Positions 63,931-64,000 of a stretch of 64,000 bases of DNA are shown piece by piece. The notes below the pieces were generated by a model that saw only the letters and a program-made list of their open reading frames with translations, had not been told where the DNA came from and made no database searches. Position numbers and translations under genes: made by a program. Every line of letters begins with the position of its first letter. Within the stretch, counting starts at the first letter, position 1. The DNA is from Halodesulfovibrio spirochaetisodalis (GTDB lineage Bacteria; Desulfobacterota; Desulfovibrionia; Desulfovibrionales; Desulfovibrionaceae), in NCBI RefSeq assembly GCF_001672295.1, contig NZ_JXMS01000012.1:1-64000 (forward strand), given 5' to 3'.

Positions 63931-63960
63931 AAACTAGTCTTTTAAGATAGTTGGTGTCAA
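63931..63960 (-). promoter_or_regulatory. Candidate promoter driving RNA units 3 and 2
   Basis: On the minus strand TTGACA (63955-63960), an 18-nt spacer and TAGTTT (63931-63936). The layout mirrors the promoter at 63549-63578 and shares spacer sequence. The -10 is weak. Confidence 0.5.
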
Positions 63961-64000
63961 CTGGATGTAAGGTGGGGGAAGTACGGAGCAAGGCTACTAA

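Overview
The window looks like a chromosomal segment of a marine, moderately AT-rich sulfate-reducing deltaproteobacterium of the Desulfovibrionales (Halodesulfovibrio/Desulfovibrio type). This is inferred from the gene set and order, not from a marker gene. The clues are a flavodiiron rubredoxin:oxygen oxidoreductase, a bacteriohemerythrin, a rhodanese/ferritin-like fusion, and two flagellar operons in the order flgB-flgC-fliE-fliF-fliG-fliH-fliI and flgF-flgG-flgA-flgH-flgI-(flgJ/M23)-flgN-flgK-csrA-fliW.

Layout. 0-12.2 kb: signalling and stress genes: an HD-GYP phosphodiesterase, the flavodiiron protein, the rhodanese/ferritin-like protein, a membrane Fe-S protein, an OmpR-type two-component pair, AzlCD, a PAS-GGDEF-EAL protein and a TPR protein. 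12.4-19.1 kb: the first flagellar operon behind a sigma-54-type promoter. Two extra small genes lie between fliG and fliH; they are chimeras made by tandem duplication of the fliG/fliH junction. 19.6-42.9 kb: housekeeping and transport: tRNA-Arg, ubiX, deaD, two DMT exporters, two ABC permeases without partner genes, murJ, a BarA-like hybrid kinase, tRNA-His, murA, a glycosyltransferase, a class IV aminotransferase with asd, an ABC-F ATPase with a Nudix hydrolase, and a flavin reductase. 43.1-52.2 kb: the second flagellar operon, again behind a sigma-54-type promoter, ending in csrA-fliW. flgL is absent and FlgK lacks the usual N-terminal motif. 52.3-60.6 kb: hisI-hisG, a TrmO/class II aldolase fusion, thiL, a UvrD-type helicase, a phosphodiesterase-family protein and a conserved small protein.

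60.7-64 kb is different in kind. Beyond tRNA-Leu(UAA) lies a KAP-type P-loop NTPase. After it come two tiny translationally coupled ORFs preceded by an array of promoters and at least three structured ~85-nt RNA units. The units look like C4/CI-type antisense RNAs (phage P1 c4, satellite P4 cI). The unit nearest the ORFs matches two target sites, one just downstream of its own promoter and one over the Shine-Dalgarno sequence of the first tiny ORF. I read this as the immunity region of a satellite phage or prophage-like element whose other end is outside the window.

The two most interesting observations are the fliG/fliH junction chimeras (16.1-17.1 kb) and the tandem C4-like RNA array (63.3-64 kb). 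Everything here is from reading the sequence; no alignment, covariance or database search was run.
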